DNA of 64,000 nt from Comamonas badia DSM 17552 (GCF_000484635.1 NZ_AXVM01000005.1:186001-250000), one strand, 5' to 3'; shown: positions 1 through 8,541, counted from the stretch's first letter. Notes: a model not told the origin generated them from the letters alone. Made by a program: numbers and translations.

Positions 1-578
1 TGGCTGCCCTCGCCGGTCTTGCCGCGCAAGAGCAGGGCCGAGAGGATGTTGGTGTAGGCATACATGCCGGCGGCAATGTCGGCCACCGAGATGCCGGACT
101 TGCTCGGCGTCTCGGGCGTGCCGGTGACGGACAGAAAACCGGCCTCGCTCTGGATCAAGAGGTCGTAGGCCTTCTTGTCGCGGTACGGGCCGTCGGCGCC
201 GTAACCGCTGATGTCGCAGACGATGAGCTTGGGGTTGTGCGCCTTCAAGGCCTCATAGGACAGCCCCATGCGCGCCGCCGCACCGGGCGCCAGGTTCTGC
301 ACCAGCACGTCGGCGGTCTGCAAGAGCTGCAGCAAGGCCGCCTTGGCCGCCGGCTGCTTCACGTCCAGCGCCAGGCTTTCCTTGCTGCGGTTGATCCAGG
401 TGAAGTGCGACGACTGGCCGCGCACGCGCTGGTCGTAGCCGCGCGCAAAGTCGCCGCTGCCGGGGCGCTCCACCTTGATCACGCGCGCGCCCAGGTCGGC
501 CAGCTGGCGCGTGGCAAAGGGCGCGGCGACCGCGTGTTCCAGCGAGATGACGGTGATGCCGTCGAGGGGGCGGGTCAT
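1..578 (-). CDS. CaiB/BaiF (family III) CoA-transferase, 3' end outside window
   Basis: Family III CoA-transferases move CoA between an acyl-CoA and a free carboxylic acid. The 192 visible residues show the family opening (PLDGITVISLEHAVAAPFAT), then ADLGARVIKVERPGSGD and an SVADIAAGMYA segment; Asp at about residue 167 there is the likely catalytic aspartate. Family members are usually about 400 aa, so roughly half is missing beyond base 1. The ATG at 576-578 has a GGAG a few bases upstream. It runs in the same direction as the acyl-CoA dehydrogenase, the hydratase and the LysR regulator upstream of it, which suggests it activates the acid those enzymes degrade. The substrate cannot be read from the sequence. 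Confidence 0.9.
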   Translation of the reverse strand, partial: MTRPLDGITVISLEHAVAAPFATRQLADLGARVIKVERPGSGDFARGYDQRVRGQSSHFTWINRSKESLALDVKQPAAKAALLQLLQTADVLVQNLAPGAAARMGLSYEALKAHNPKLIVCDISGYGADGPYRDKKAYDLLIQSEAGFLSVTGTPETPSKSGISVADIAAGMYAYTNILSALLLRGKTGEGS

Positions 579-614
579 GGAAACTCCGTTGTGTGTTGTG
601 CGCGGGGTTCTCTT

Positions 615-815
615 ACCCCCTCCCCCTCTGGGGGAGGGCGGGGGTGGGGGCCAGCGGCGCTTATGCCTTGATGCCGGCAAGATGCCGGCGCTCCGGCCCC
701 CATCCCTGCCTCGGTGCTGGCGGCGAGACGCCGCCGCTCTTCAGGCAGTCCAGTTCCGCACTGGCGGAACTGGAGCCGCAGCCTTCAGCCCCAGAGGGGG
801 AAGGAGTTGCAGTCA
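615..815. repeat. ~200-bp intergenic element with inverted ends and internal hairpins
   Basis: The left end (about 615-635) and right end (about 797-815) are inverted copies sharing a CCCCCTCTGGGG core. Inside are a perfect 9-bp stem CCCTCCCCC/GGGGGAGGG (618-638) and a perfect 10-bp stem CCAGTTCCGC/GCGGAACTGG with a 4-base loop (750-773). No coding signal fits. The element fills nearly the whole gap between the acyl-CoA dehydrogenase stop and the CoA-transferase start. It resembles a small non-autonomous repeat. It could also attenuate transcription, but no T-tract follows the stems. Confidence 0.6.
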
Positions 816-1976
816 TCAAAACGAACGCGGCAGCTTCAGGATGTGCTCGGCCACGTAGCTGTAGATCATGTTGGTCGAGATCGGCGCCACCTGGTACAGG
901 CGGGTTTCGCGGAATTTGCGCTCGATGTCGTATTCGCAGGCGAAGCCGAAGCCGCCATGGGTCTGCAGGCAGACGTTGGCCGCCTCCCAGCTGGCCTTGG
1001 CCGCCAGGTGCTTGGCCATATTGGCCTCGGCGCCGGCGTTCTGGTGCGCGTCGATCTTTTCGCAGGCCTTCCAGCGCATCAGGTTGGCGGCTTCCAGTTC
1101 GATGAAGGCATCGGCAATCGGGAACTGCACGCCCTGGTTCTGGCCGATGGGGCGGTTGAACACCACGCGCTCGTTCGCGTACTTGGTGGCGCGGTCGATG
1201 AACCAGTAGCCGTCGCCGATGCACTCGGCGGCGATCAGCGTGCGCTCGGCGTTCAGGCCGTCCAGCAGGGTCTTGAAGCCCTTGCCCTCTTCGCCCAGCA
1301 GCGCGTCCTCGGGGATTTCGAGGTTGTCGAAGAACAGCTCGTTGGTCTCGTGGTTGACCATGTTCAGGATGGGGCGCACGGTGAGGCCGTTGCCAATCGC
1401 CTGGTGCAGGTCGATCAGGAAGCAAGACAGGCCATCGGAGCGCTTCTTCACCTGATCGGCGGGTGTGGTGCGGGCCAGCAGAATCATCAAATCGCTGTGC
1501 TGGATGCGCGAGATCCAGACCTTCTGGCCATTGATCACCCAGCGGCCATCCTTCCTGACGGCGCTGGTCTTGAGCTTGGTGGTGTCGCTGCCGGTGGTGG
1601 GCTCGGTCACGCCCATGGACTGGATGCGCAGCTCGCCGGCGGCAATCTTGGGCAGGTACGTTTCCTTTTGCGCCTGAGAGCCGCTGCGCACGATGGCGTT
1701 CATCACGTACATCTGGCCATGGCAGGCGCCGGAGTTGCCGCCGCTGCGGTTGATCTCTTCCATGATCACCGAGGCCTCGGCCATGGTCAGGCCCGAGCCG
1801 CCGTACTCGTGCGGGATCAGCGCGGCCATCCAGCCGGCCTTGGTCAGGGCATCGACGAACTCCTCGGGGTAGGCGCGCGCCTCGTCCACCTTGCGGAAGT
1901 ATTCGTCGGGGAACTGGGCACAGAGGGCGCGCACGGCGTCGCGGATTTCCTGGTATTGGTCGGGCTGGTGAATCAT
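816..1976 (-). CDS. acyl-CoA dehydrogenase family protein
   Basis: A flavoprotein of 386 aa, the normal length for soluble acyl-CoA dehydrogenases, which form a 2,3 double bond in an acyl-CoA using FAD. The N-terminal helical domain, the middle beta domain (MGVTEPTTGSDTTKLKT at about residues 126-142) and the C-terminal helical domain (QTHGGFGFACEYDIERKFRE) are all present. Where most family members have IYEGTSE, carrying the catalytic Glu, this protein reads LYQVAPIST, so the usual base is not at the usual place. Neighbours are a family III CoA-transferase and a hydratase, consistent with beta-oxidation-like degradation of one specific acid. The substrate is unknown. Confidence 0.9.
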   Translation of the reverse strand: MIHQPDQYQEIRDAVRALCAQFPDEYFRKVDEARAYPEEFVDALTKAGWMAALIPHEYGGSGLTMAEASVIMEEINRSGGNSGACHGQMYVMNAIVRSGSQAQKETYLPKIAAGELRIQSMGVTEPTTGSDTTKLKTSAVRKDGRWVINGQKVWISRIQHSDLMILLARTTPADQVKKRSDGLSCFLIDLHQAIGNGLTVRPILNMVNHETNELFFDNLEIPEDALLGEEGKGFKTLLDGLNAERTLIAAECIGDGYWFIDRATKYANERVVFNRPIGQNQGVQFPIADAFIELEAANLMRWKACEKIDAHQNAGAEANMAKHLAAKASWEAANVCLQTHGGFGFACEYDIERKFRETRLYQVAPISTNMIYSYVAEHILKLPRSF

Positions 1977-2049
1977 GGTGGTTCTTTCAAGTGTTTTTGG
2001 TCTCTATCGCTGATGCGGCAAGCGTTGGTAGCTATTGATTTATTGGTTT

Positions 2050-2934
2050 TCAGGCCAGCGTGGCCTTGCCCTGCATGGTCAGGAAGCCCTCGTGATCCTG
2101 GGCCCACAGCTCCACGCTCTTGCCGTCGGCGGAGGGCTTGCCATGCACGCTGAACGGATGCAGGTCGAAGGTCGGGCGCACGGCGCGGAAGTCGAAGCTG
2201 GCCAGCCGGGCCTGGGGCAGTTCGCGGCGCAGCAAGTCCAGCAGCAGCGTGGCGATCAGCGGGCCATGCACGATCAGGCCGGGGTAGCCTTCCACTTCGG
2301 TCACGTACTGGCGGTCGTAGTGGATGCGGTGGCCGTTGAAGGTCAGCGCCGAGTAGCGGAACAGCATCACCGCGTCGGCGTTGATGTGGCGCGACCAGGC
2401 CTGCTGGCCGGCCAGCGGCGGCGACGTAGGCGCGGGCGCGGCTTCGCCGGGCTGGGCCGCGCTGCGGTAGACGATGTCGTGCTCCTCGGTCAGCGCGAGG
2501 CCATCGGCATTGAAGAAACGGTGCTGAACTAGCACGAACAGCAGTTCGCCCGAGCGCCCGGTCTTGTGGTTCACCGATTGGATCGTGGACTCGCGACGTA
2601 CCTGCTGCCCCACGCGCAGCGGGTTGCCCGCCTCCCAGCGCAGCCGCCCGCCGGCCCACATGCGCCGCGGCAGCGGCACGGGCGGCAGAAAGCCGCCGCG
2701 CCTGGCGTGGCCATCCGGTCCGAGTCCGCTCTGGCGCGCATGCGGCAGAAAGTACAGCCAGTGCCACAGCGGCGGCAGCTTGTCGCCGGGCGCGGGCGGC
2801 GGGTCGTCGCGATCGAGCGTGGCCGAGAGCGCGCGCACCGGGGCTTCGCTGAGCGTGTCGGCTGTCGTCTCGCTGCGGCTCTGCCAGGATTGCAGATGGG
2901 CGAGCAGGGGCGCGTCGATGAACGTCTCGGTCAT
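2050..2934 (-). CDS. MaoC-like / FAS1-like dehydratase-domain acyl-CoA hydratase
   Basis: A 294-aa double-hotdog protein of the family that includes mesaconyl-C4-CoA hydratase. It would hydrate an enoyl-CoA, the step after acyl-CoA dehydrogenation. The N-terminal half has a FAS1-type dehydratase segment (LPPLWHWLYFLP, then RRMWAGGRLRWE). The C-terminal half carries the MaoC-type signature with Asn-Gly-His-Arg-Ile-His-Tyr-Asp followed by PGLIVHGPLIATLL. An upstream in-frame extension exists, but the ATG at 2932-2934 starts where family similarity begins. It lies 73 bp upstream of the dehydrogenase gene on the same strand. Confidence 0.85.
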   Translation of the reverse strand: MTETFIDAPLLAHLQSWQSRSETTADTLSEAPVRALSATLDRDDPPPAPGDKLPPLWHWLYFLPHARQSGLGPDGHARRGGFLPPVPLPRRMWAGGRLRWEAGNPLRVGQQVRRESTIQSVNHKTGRSGELLFVLVQHRFFNADGLALTEEHDIVYRSAAQPGEAAPAPTSPPLAGQQAWSRHINADAVMLFRYSALTFNGHRIHYDRQYVTEVEGYPGLIVHGPLIATLLLDLLRRELPQARLASFDFRAVRPTFDLHPFSVHGKPSADGKSVELWAQDHEGFLTMQGKATLA

Positions 2935-3037
2935 GGCGCCATCGTCCCCCGTGGCGGCGCCGAGCGCAATCGGTGTTTGTGAAAGCGCGTCTTTTGCGGA
3001 CGTGAAGACCCCTGCCGCCCCCGCCACGGGCGTGGCT

Positions 3038-3946
3038 TCACGCGATCTGCAGCGCCCCCTGCGCGTCCGCCACCAGCAGATCCACCAGTTCGCGGGCGAA
3101 GGCGGGCAGGGCGTCCATGCTGCGCACGCAGATCTGCATTTCGCGTACCGCCCAGTCATCGGAGAGCGCCACCAGCGCGATGCGCATGGTCTGCGCGTGA
3201 CGGCGGGCGGCGGATTCGGGCAGCACGCCCACGCCCACGCCGGATTCGATCATGCGGCAGGCCGTCTCGAAATTGCCCACCTGGATGCGCAGCCGGATCG
3301 GGCGGTGCAACTGGTCGCTGGCCTGGCGCAGGAAGGTGTGGATGGCCATGGATTCCTGCAGTCCGATGTGTTCGAGCTCCAGCGTGTCGGCAAACGCGAT
3401 CTGCCTCTGGTCGTCCAGCGCGTGGCCGCGCGGCACCACCAGCACCAGGCGATCGCGGCGGTAGGGCAGGGTCTTCAGGTTCTCGGTGCGTACCAGACCG
3501 GCGACGATGCCGATGTCCGTCTGGCCTTCGGTCACGGCGCGCACGATGTCGTGCGAGGGGCGCTCGCGCAGGTCGATGTTCACGTCCGGGTTGCGGCTCA
3601 GGTACAGGCGCAGCACCGGGGGCAGGAATTCGCCCAGCGACGTGGTGTTGGCGAACACGCGCACGTGGCCCTTGATGCCGCGCACGTATTCCTGCATGTC
3701 GCCGCGCAGGTGTTCCAGCTGGCCCAGCACGATGCGCGCGTGTGTCACGAAGGCCTGGCCGGGCGGCGTCAGCGTCACGCCCTGGCTGGTGCGGTACAGC
3801 AGTTTGGCGCCTATGCTCTCTTCCAGGTTCTTGATGCGCGTGCTGGCCGCGGGCAGCGAAATGAAGGACAGCTCGGCGCCGCGCGTCATGCTGTTGGCGT
3901 CGGCGATGTGCGTCATCAGGCGCAGATCCACGAGGTCGAAGTGCAT
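3038..3946 (-). CDS. LysR-family transcriptional regulator
   Basis: A 302-aa LysR-type regulator. The N-terminal winged helix-turn-helix runs from FDLVDLRLMTHIADANSMTRGAE to LLYRTSQGVTLTPPG, and the co-inducer domain starts at about residue 90. An ATG 11 codons further upstream (3979) is possible, but the one at 3944-3946 matches the usual LysR start spacing. It heads the same strand as the hydratase, dehydrogenase and CoA-transferase genes and is divergent from degP, so it probably controls the CoA-ester module. A perfect palindrome lies 25 bp upstream of its start. Confidence 0.9.
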   Translation of the reverse strand: MHFDLVDLRLMTHIADANSMTRGAELSFISLPAASTRIKNLEESIGAKLLYRTSQGVTLTPPGQAFVTHARIVLGQLEHLRGDMQEYVRGIKGHVRVFANTTSLGEFLPPVLRLYLSRNPDVNIDLRERPSHDIVRAVTEGQTDIGIVAGLVRTENLKTLPYRRDRLVLVVPRGHALDDQRQIAFADTLELEHIGLQESMAIHTFLRQASDQLHRPIRLRIQVGNFETACRMIESGVGVGVLPESAARRHAQTMRIALVALSDDWAVREMQICVRSMDALPAFARELVDLLVADAQGALQIA

Positions 3947-3970
3947 AGCCATGCGGAGCATTGTAAAAAC

Positions 3971-3982
3971 GCCGTGCACGGC
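3971..3982. promoter_or_regulatory. perfect 12-bp palindrome in the lysR/degP divergent region
   Basis: The sequence GCCGTGCACGGC is a perfect palindrome between the divergent LysR gene (start 3946) and the protease gene (start 4061). The position suits an operator for the LysR protein. With no second copy, this is only a candidate. Confidence 0.35.
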
Positions 3983-4060
3983 ATTGTCGGCATTAAGTTT
4001 CCCCTAAGCCCGCACCCGCACACTGCCCTTCCATTGAAGCAATCGCTGGAAGGACACACC

Positions 4061-5596
4061 ATGAACACCTTGATTTCCACCCCGCGCCGCCTGGTGGCGG
4101 CCCTCATCGCCGCGGGCATGCTGGGCGCCACGGGCGCCGGACTGATGACGGCGCGCACGGCGCATGCGTTTTCATTCGGCGACTCCGCGCCGGCCGCGAC
4201 CGCGCCGGCGGCCAGCGCCCCGGCGGCAAGCCCCGCGCTGGTGACGCTGCCCGATTTTTCCCAGATCACCCAGCGCTACGGCGCGGCGGTGGTCAACATC
4301 AGCGTGAGCGGCATGCGCAACGTGTCGGACAACGGCGATGACGGCGATTCCGGCACTGCATCGCGCCAGCGCCAGCAGGGGCCGCAGATCGACCCGGATG
4401 ACCCGTTTGCGCCGTTCTTCCGCTACTTTGGCGTGCCTGGCAATGGCCGCGGCCCGCAGATGCGGCAGCCGATGCGCGGCGAGGGCTCGGGCTTCATCAT
4501 CGACCCCAATGGCATCGTCCTGACCAATGCCCATGTGGTCAAGGGCGCCGACCGCGTCACCGTCAAGCTGACGGACCGGCGCGAATTCAAGGCCAAGGTG
4601 CTGGGCTCTGACCCCAAGACCGACATCGCGGTGCTCAAGATCGATGCCAAGGACCTGCCCACGGTCAAGCTGGGCGATTCGAACAACCTCAAGGTCGGCG
4701 AGTGGGTGCTGGCCATAGGCTCGCCCTTCGGCTTTGAAAATTCCGTGACGGCCGGCGTGGTCAGCGCCAAGGGGCGCACGCTGCCGGACGACAGCTACGT
4801 GCCTTTCATCCAGACCGATGCGGCGGTCAACCCCGGCAACTCGGGCGGCCCGCTGTTCAACACGCGGGGCGAAGTGGTCGGCATCAACTCGCAGATCTAC
4901 AGCCGCACCGGCGGTTACCAGGGGGTGTCGTTCGCGATACCGATCGAGGTCGCCAAGCATGTGGAAAAGCAGATCGTCGAGACCGGCAAGGTCGAGCATG
5001 CGCGCCTGGGCGTGACGGTGCAGGGCGTGAACCAGACCTTTGCCAATTCGTTCAAGCTGGCCAAGCCCGAGGGCGCCCTGGTGGCCAATGTGGATGATGC
5101 CGGGCCGGCGGCCAAGGCGGGGTTGAAGACGGGCGACGTGATTCTCAAGATCAACGACGAGCCCATCATCACCTCCGGCGATCTGCCGGCCTATATCGGC
5201 CAGTCGCTGCCGGGGCAGAAGGTGCAGCTGGAGGTCTGGCGCAACGGCGAGGCCAGGACGCTGGTGGCGACGCTGGGCAACGCCAACGACAGGAGCGGCA
5301 AGGTGGCGCAGGCGGACCAGGGCGTGAAGAAGGGCCAGATCGGCCTGGCGCTGCGCCCGCTGCAGCCGCAGGAGGCGCGTGAGGCTGGCGTCGAGCAGGG
5401 CATGCTGATCGAGGACGCGCGCGGCCCGGCGGCGCTGGCGGGCGTGCAGGGTGGCGATGTGCTGCTGGCCATCAACGGCACCGCGGTCAAGAGCATGGAC
5501 CAGGTGCGCGCGGCGCTGGACAAGTCGGGCAAGTCGGTCGCGCTGCTGATCGAGCGTGACGGCAACCGCATCTTCGTGCCGGTGAATATGGGCTGA
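4061..5596 (+). CDS. degP: Do-family periplasmic serine endoprotease (DegP/MucD-like)
   Basis: A 511-aa HtrA-type protease that degrades or refolds damaged envelope proteins in the periplasm. A signal peptide ends at about residue 36 (ARTAHA). The trypsin-like domain shows the full triad: His158 (TNAHVV), Asp188 (KTDIAVLK) and Ser261 (GNSGGPLF). Two PDZ domains follow, at about residues 290-380 and 410-500. The ORF stays open for about 1.5 kb upstream, but the signal peptide and the GGAAGG Shine-Dalgarno just before 4061 fix the start. The response regulator begins 47 bp downstream, so the protease and the two-component system may form one envelope-stress unit. Confidence 0.95.
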   Translation: MNTLISTPRRLVAALIAAGMLGATGAGLMTARTAHAFSFGDSAPAATAPAASAPAASPALVTLPDFSQITQRYGAAVVNISVSGMRNVSDNGDDGDSGTASRQRQQGPQIDPDDPFAPFFRYFGVPGNGRGPQMRQPMRGEGSGFIIDPNGIVLTNAHVVKGADRVTVKLTDRREFKAKVLGSDPKTDIAVLKIDAKDLPTVKLGDSNNLKVGEWVLAIGSPFGFENSVTAGVVSAKGRTLPDDSYVPFIQTDAAVNPGNSGGPLFNTRGEVVGINSQIYSRTGGYQGVSFAIPIEVAKHVEKQIVETGKVEHARLGVTVQGVNQTFANSFKLAKPEGALVANVDDAGPAAKAGLKTGDVILKINDEPIITSGDLPAYIGQSLPGQKVQLEVWRNGEARTLVATLGNANDRSGKVAQADQGVKKGQIGLALRPLQPQEAREAGVEQGMLIEDARGPAALAGVQGGDVLLAINGTAVKSMDQVRAALDKSGKSVALLIERDGNRIFVPVNMG

Positions 5597-5643
5597 CCTT
5601 TGGTCGGCCGGGAACCGAAGACGCATGGCTTATGCTGAAAGCC

Positions 5644-6300
5644 ATGCGCCTTTTGCTTGTGGAAGATGACGCCATGATCGGCGAAGCCGTGCACGACCTG
5701 CTGCGCGCCGAGGACTATGCCGTCGATTGGGTGCGCGATGGCGGCCAGGCCGATGCGGTGCTGGCCGCGCAGCGCTACGACCTGGTGCTGCTGGACCTGG
5801 GACTGCCGGTACGCGACGGCCTCTCGGTGCTGCGCGCCCTGCGGGCGCGGCGCGACCGCACGCCGGTGCTGATCGCCACCGCGCGCGACGGCGTGGCGCA
5901 GCGCATCGAGGGGCTGGATGCGGGCGCGGACGACTACGTGCTCAAGCCCTATGACCTCGATGAACTGCTGGCCCGCATCCGCGCGCTGCTGCGCCGCGCT
6001 GCCGGGCGGGCCGAACCGGTGTATGAACACCGGGGCGTCAGCATCAACCCCGCCACGCGCGAGGTGCTGGTGCAGGGAGCCAGCGTGGTGCTCTCGGCAC
6101 GCGAGTGGGCGGTGCTGGAGCCCTTGATTGCGCGCCCCGGCCTGGTGCTTTCGCGCCAGCAGCTGGAGGACAAGCTCTATGGCTGGGGCGAGGAGATCGG
6201 CAGCAACGCGGTGGAAGTCTTCATCCACAGCCTGCGCAAAAAGCTGGGGGCCGGGCTGGTGCTCAATGTGCGCGGCGTCGGCTATATGGTGCCCAAATGA
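5644..6300 (+). CDS. OmpR-family response regulator
   Basis: A 218-aa two-component regulator. The receiver domain has the acidic pair (VEDD), the phosphoacceptor Asp51 (LLDLGLPVRDG) and Lys102 (LKPYD). The C-terminal OmpR/PhoB winged helix contains SAREWAVLEPLIARPG and ends with NVRGVGYMV. An ATG four codons upstream (5632) is less likely because the receiver fold begins at MRLLLVEDD. Its stop overlaps the kinase start by ATGA, so the two are translationally coupled. The sequence is of the TctD/QseB type. Confidence 0.93.
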   Translation: MRLLLVEDDAMIGEAVHDLLRAEDYAVDWVRDGGQADAVLAAQRYDLVLLDLGLPVRDGLSVLRALRARRDRTPVLIATARDGVAQRIEGLDAGADDYVLKPYDLDELLARIRALLRRAAGRAEPVYEHRGVSINPATREVLVQGASVVLSAREWAVLEPLIARPGLVLSRQQLEDKLYGWGEEIGSNAVEVFIHSLRKKLGAGLVLNVRGVGYMVPK

Positions 6301-7679
6301 GCGCGCCCTGGCGCCTGCCGCAGTCGCTGCGCCTGCGATTGTTGGTGTTTTTGATAGCTGCCATCGCAATCACAGCGTGCGTTCAAGGCATTTTTGCCTA
6401 TAAATCCGCCTTGAGCGAGGCGGACGCCTTGTTCGATTACCACATGCAGCAGACGGCATTCGCGCTGCGCGCAGGGCTCCCGGCGGATGCCAAAGGGCTG
6501 GGCAGCCTGCGCCCCGAATACCAGAACAATGAATTCATCGTGCAGGTCTGGACCAACGAGGGCCTGCGCATCTTTGAATCGGCGATGGGCGATCTGCTGC
6601 CCCAGCGGGCGGTACTCGGGTTCCAGGATGTGCGCGCGCAGGGCAGCACCTACCGGGTGTTCTCGCTGCAGACGCGCTCGCAGGTGATCCAGGTGGCGCA
6701 GGACATGGCGGTGCGCCACCGGCTGGCGCGCGGCCTGGCCTGGCGCTCGCTGCTGCCGCTGGCCGTGATGGCGCCGCTGCTGGCGCTGGCGGTGTGGTGG
6801 CTGCTGGGGCGGGTGTTCGTTCCGGTGGACCGCGTGCGCGCCCAGGTGGCGCAGCGTGAGGCGCAAGACCTCTCGGCGGTGGATGAGGAGGGACTACCCA
6901 CGGAAGTCCAGCCACTGGTGCGCGAGCTCAATGCCTTGTTCGGGCGGGTGCGGCAGGCGTTCGCGGCGCAGCAGGATTTTGTCGCCGACGCGGCGCATGA
7001 GCTGCGCTCGCCGCTGGCGGCGCTCAAGCTGCAGGCGCAGGGCCTGCGCCGCGCGGCGGACGATGCCGCGCGCGAACGCGCCGTGGCGCGGCTGGAAGCG
7101 GGCATGGACCGCGCCGCGCGGCTGGTGGAGCAGTTGCTGGTGCTGGCGCGCCAGGAGGCTGCAAGCAGTCCCATGCAGCCCGTCGATCTGCTGGAAGTGG
7201 CGCGGCTGGCGCTGGCCGACGTGGCGGCCAGTGCGCAGGCGCGCGGCATCGACGCCGGGCTAGCGCCGTCTGTGCAAGGCCCTCGCGTGGTCGAGGGCGT
7301 GCCCGAAGAACTGCGCCTCCTGGTGCGCAATTTGCTGGATAACGCGATCAAGTACAGCCCCGAGGGCGGCCGGGTGGACGTGGCTGTCGAAAGCGGCGAA
7401 GCAGGTGTCAGCCTGCTGGTGCAGGACAGCGGCCCAGGCGTGCCCGAAGAGGAGCGCCAGCGGGTGCTCGGGCGCTTCTACCGCTCGCCGCAGAGCGCGC
7501 AGCAGACGCCGGGCAGCGGCCTGGGGCTCGCCATCGTGCAGACCATCGCGCGGCGCCATGGCGCGCGGCTGGTGCTGCAGCCATCGCAGGCGCTGGGCGG
7601 CCTGTGCGTGCGCGTGGGTTTCCCCGCTACCGGGAAGGGGAGGGAGGGGCCAGCCGGAAGTCCCGCGCCAACGCAATGA
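6297..7679 (+). CDS. sensor histidine kinase (TctE/QseC-like)
   Basis: A 460-aa membrane kinase, partner of the preceding response regulator (ATGA overlap). A first transmembrane helix (about residues 14-32), a periplasmic sensor segment and a second helix (about 150-172) lead into the dimerisation domain with His234 (ADAAHELRSPLAAL). The ATPase domain has the N box (LLDNAIKYSPEGG) and the G boxes (DSGPGVPEEE, GSGLGLAIV). Bases 6348-6404, encoding the first membrane helix, resemble the dispersed TTGATAGCT repeat. The last 53 bp overlap the convergent metR gene. Confidence 0.93.
   Translation: MSAPWRLPQSLRLRLLVFLIAAIAITACVQGIFAYKSALSEADALFDYHMQQTAFALRAGLPADAKGLGSLRPEYQNNEFIVQVWTNEGLRIFESAMGDLLPQRAVLGFQDVRAQGSTYRVFSLQTRSQVIQVAQDMAVRHRLARGLAWRSLLPLAVMAPLLALAVWWLLGRVFVPVDRVRAQVAQREAQDLSAVDEEGLPTEVQPLVRELNALFGRVRQAFAAQQDFVADAAHELRSPLAALKLQAQGLRRAADDAARERAVARLEAGMDRAARLVEQLLVLARQEAASSPMQPVDLLEVARLALADVAASAQARGIDAGLAPSVQGPRVVEGVPEELRLLVRNLLDNAIKYSPEGGRVDVAVESGEAGVSLLVQDSGPGVPEEERQRVLGRFYRSPQSAQQTPGSGLGLAIVQTIARRHGARLVLQPSQALGGLCVRVGFPATGKGREGPAGSPAPTQ
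6348..6404 (+). repeat. TTGATAGCT-type dispersed repeat inside the kinase gene
   Basis: The stretch opens with TTTTGATAGCTGCC and closes with GGCATTTTTGCCTATAAA, the same head and tail seen at 22718-22774. It lies in frame and encodes part of the kinase's first membrane helix and the start of its periplasmic loop. Confidence 0.45.
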
Positions 7680-8535
7680 AAGCCGCGAGGTAGTCCACGG
7701 CCAGCTCGCCTGCGCGCATGCCCAGGTGGATCTGCTTGGCGATGCCGTGCGGACCCAGGCGCACCGCCGCGATGCCGAGCGTTTCAGCGTATTCGTCCAC
7801 CAGCCAGCGCGGCAGCGCGGTCACGCCGCGGCCGCTGGCGACCATCTGCAGCATGATGTCGGTGGTCTCCATGGTCTTGTGCCGCCTGGGCGCGATGCCC
7901 GCGGGCAGCAGGAACTGGGTGTAGATGTCCAGCCGCTCGGTGGGCACGGGGTAGGTAATCAGCACCTCGCGCTCCAGGTCGCGCGGCTCGATGTGGACGG
8001 CGTCGGCCAGCCGGTGGCGGGCGTTCACCACCAGCACCTGTTCATAGTCGAACACCGGCTCGAAGTGCAGGCCGCTCTTGTACAGCGGGTCGGGTGTCAC
8101 CAGCAAGTCAATCTCGTAGCCGAACAGCGCGCCGATGCCGCCGAACTGGAATTTCTGCTTCACATCGACATCCACGTCGGGCCAGGCCGCCAGGTAGGGC
8201 GAGACGATCTTGAGCAGCCACTGGTAGCACGGGTGGCACTCCATGCCGATGCGCAGGCTGCCGCGTTGCCCCTCGGCGAACTGGCCCAGGCGCTCCTCGG
8301 CCAGGTCGAGCTGCGGCAGCACCCGATTGGCCACCGTCAGCAGGTACTGGCCGGCCTGCGTCAGGCGCAGGCTGCGGCCCTCGCGCAGCCAGACGGCGGT
8401 GCCCAACTGATGCTCCAGCTTCTTCATGCTGTGGCTCAGCGCCGACTGCGTGACATGCAGCACCTGTGCCGCAGCCGTCAGCGAACCTTGCTTTTCGACT
8501 TCCTGAACGATGGCCAGATGGATGCGTTCAAGCAT
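7627..8535 (-). CDS. metR: LysR-family regulator of methionine synthesis, MetR
   Basis: A 302-aa LysR-type regulator divergent from metE, the classical metR arrangement. The DNA-binding domain is at residues 1-60 (LTAAAQVLHVTQSALSHSMKKLE), and the effector domain, which in MetR senses homocysteine, begins at about residue 90 (GSLRIGMECHPCY). The metR/metE gap holds a perfect TGAA-N5-TTCA site of the MetR type. The gene ends inside the 3' end of the convergent histidine kinase gene (53-bp overlap). Confidence 0.92.
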   Translation of the reverse strand: MLERIHLAIVQEVEKQGSLTAAAQVLHVTQSALSHSMKKLEHQLGTAVWLREGRSLRLTQAGQYLLTVANRVLPQLDLAEERLGQFAEGQRGSLRIGMECHPCYQWLLKIVSPYLAAWPDVDVDVKQKFQFGGIGALFGYEIDLLVTPDPLYKSGLHFEPVFDYEQVLVVNARHRLADAVHIEPRDLEREVLITYPVPTERLDIYTQFLLPAGIAPRRHKTMETTDIMLQMVASGRGVTALPRWLVDEYAETLGIAAVRLGPHGIAKQIHLGMRAGELAVDYLAAFIALARDFRLAPPSPSR

Positions 8536-8541
8536 GATAAG

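Noticed and set aside
714-2153. 479-codon open frame on the plus strand across the acyl-CoA dehydrogenase gene
   Set aside because: Antisense shadow caused by high GC; no family pattern, whereas the minus frame is a full acyl-CoA dehydrogenase.
2564-4060. Long plus-strand open frame in front of degP
   Set aside because: It runs antisense through the hydratase and LysR genes; the signal peptide and ribosome site place the protease start at 4061.
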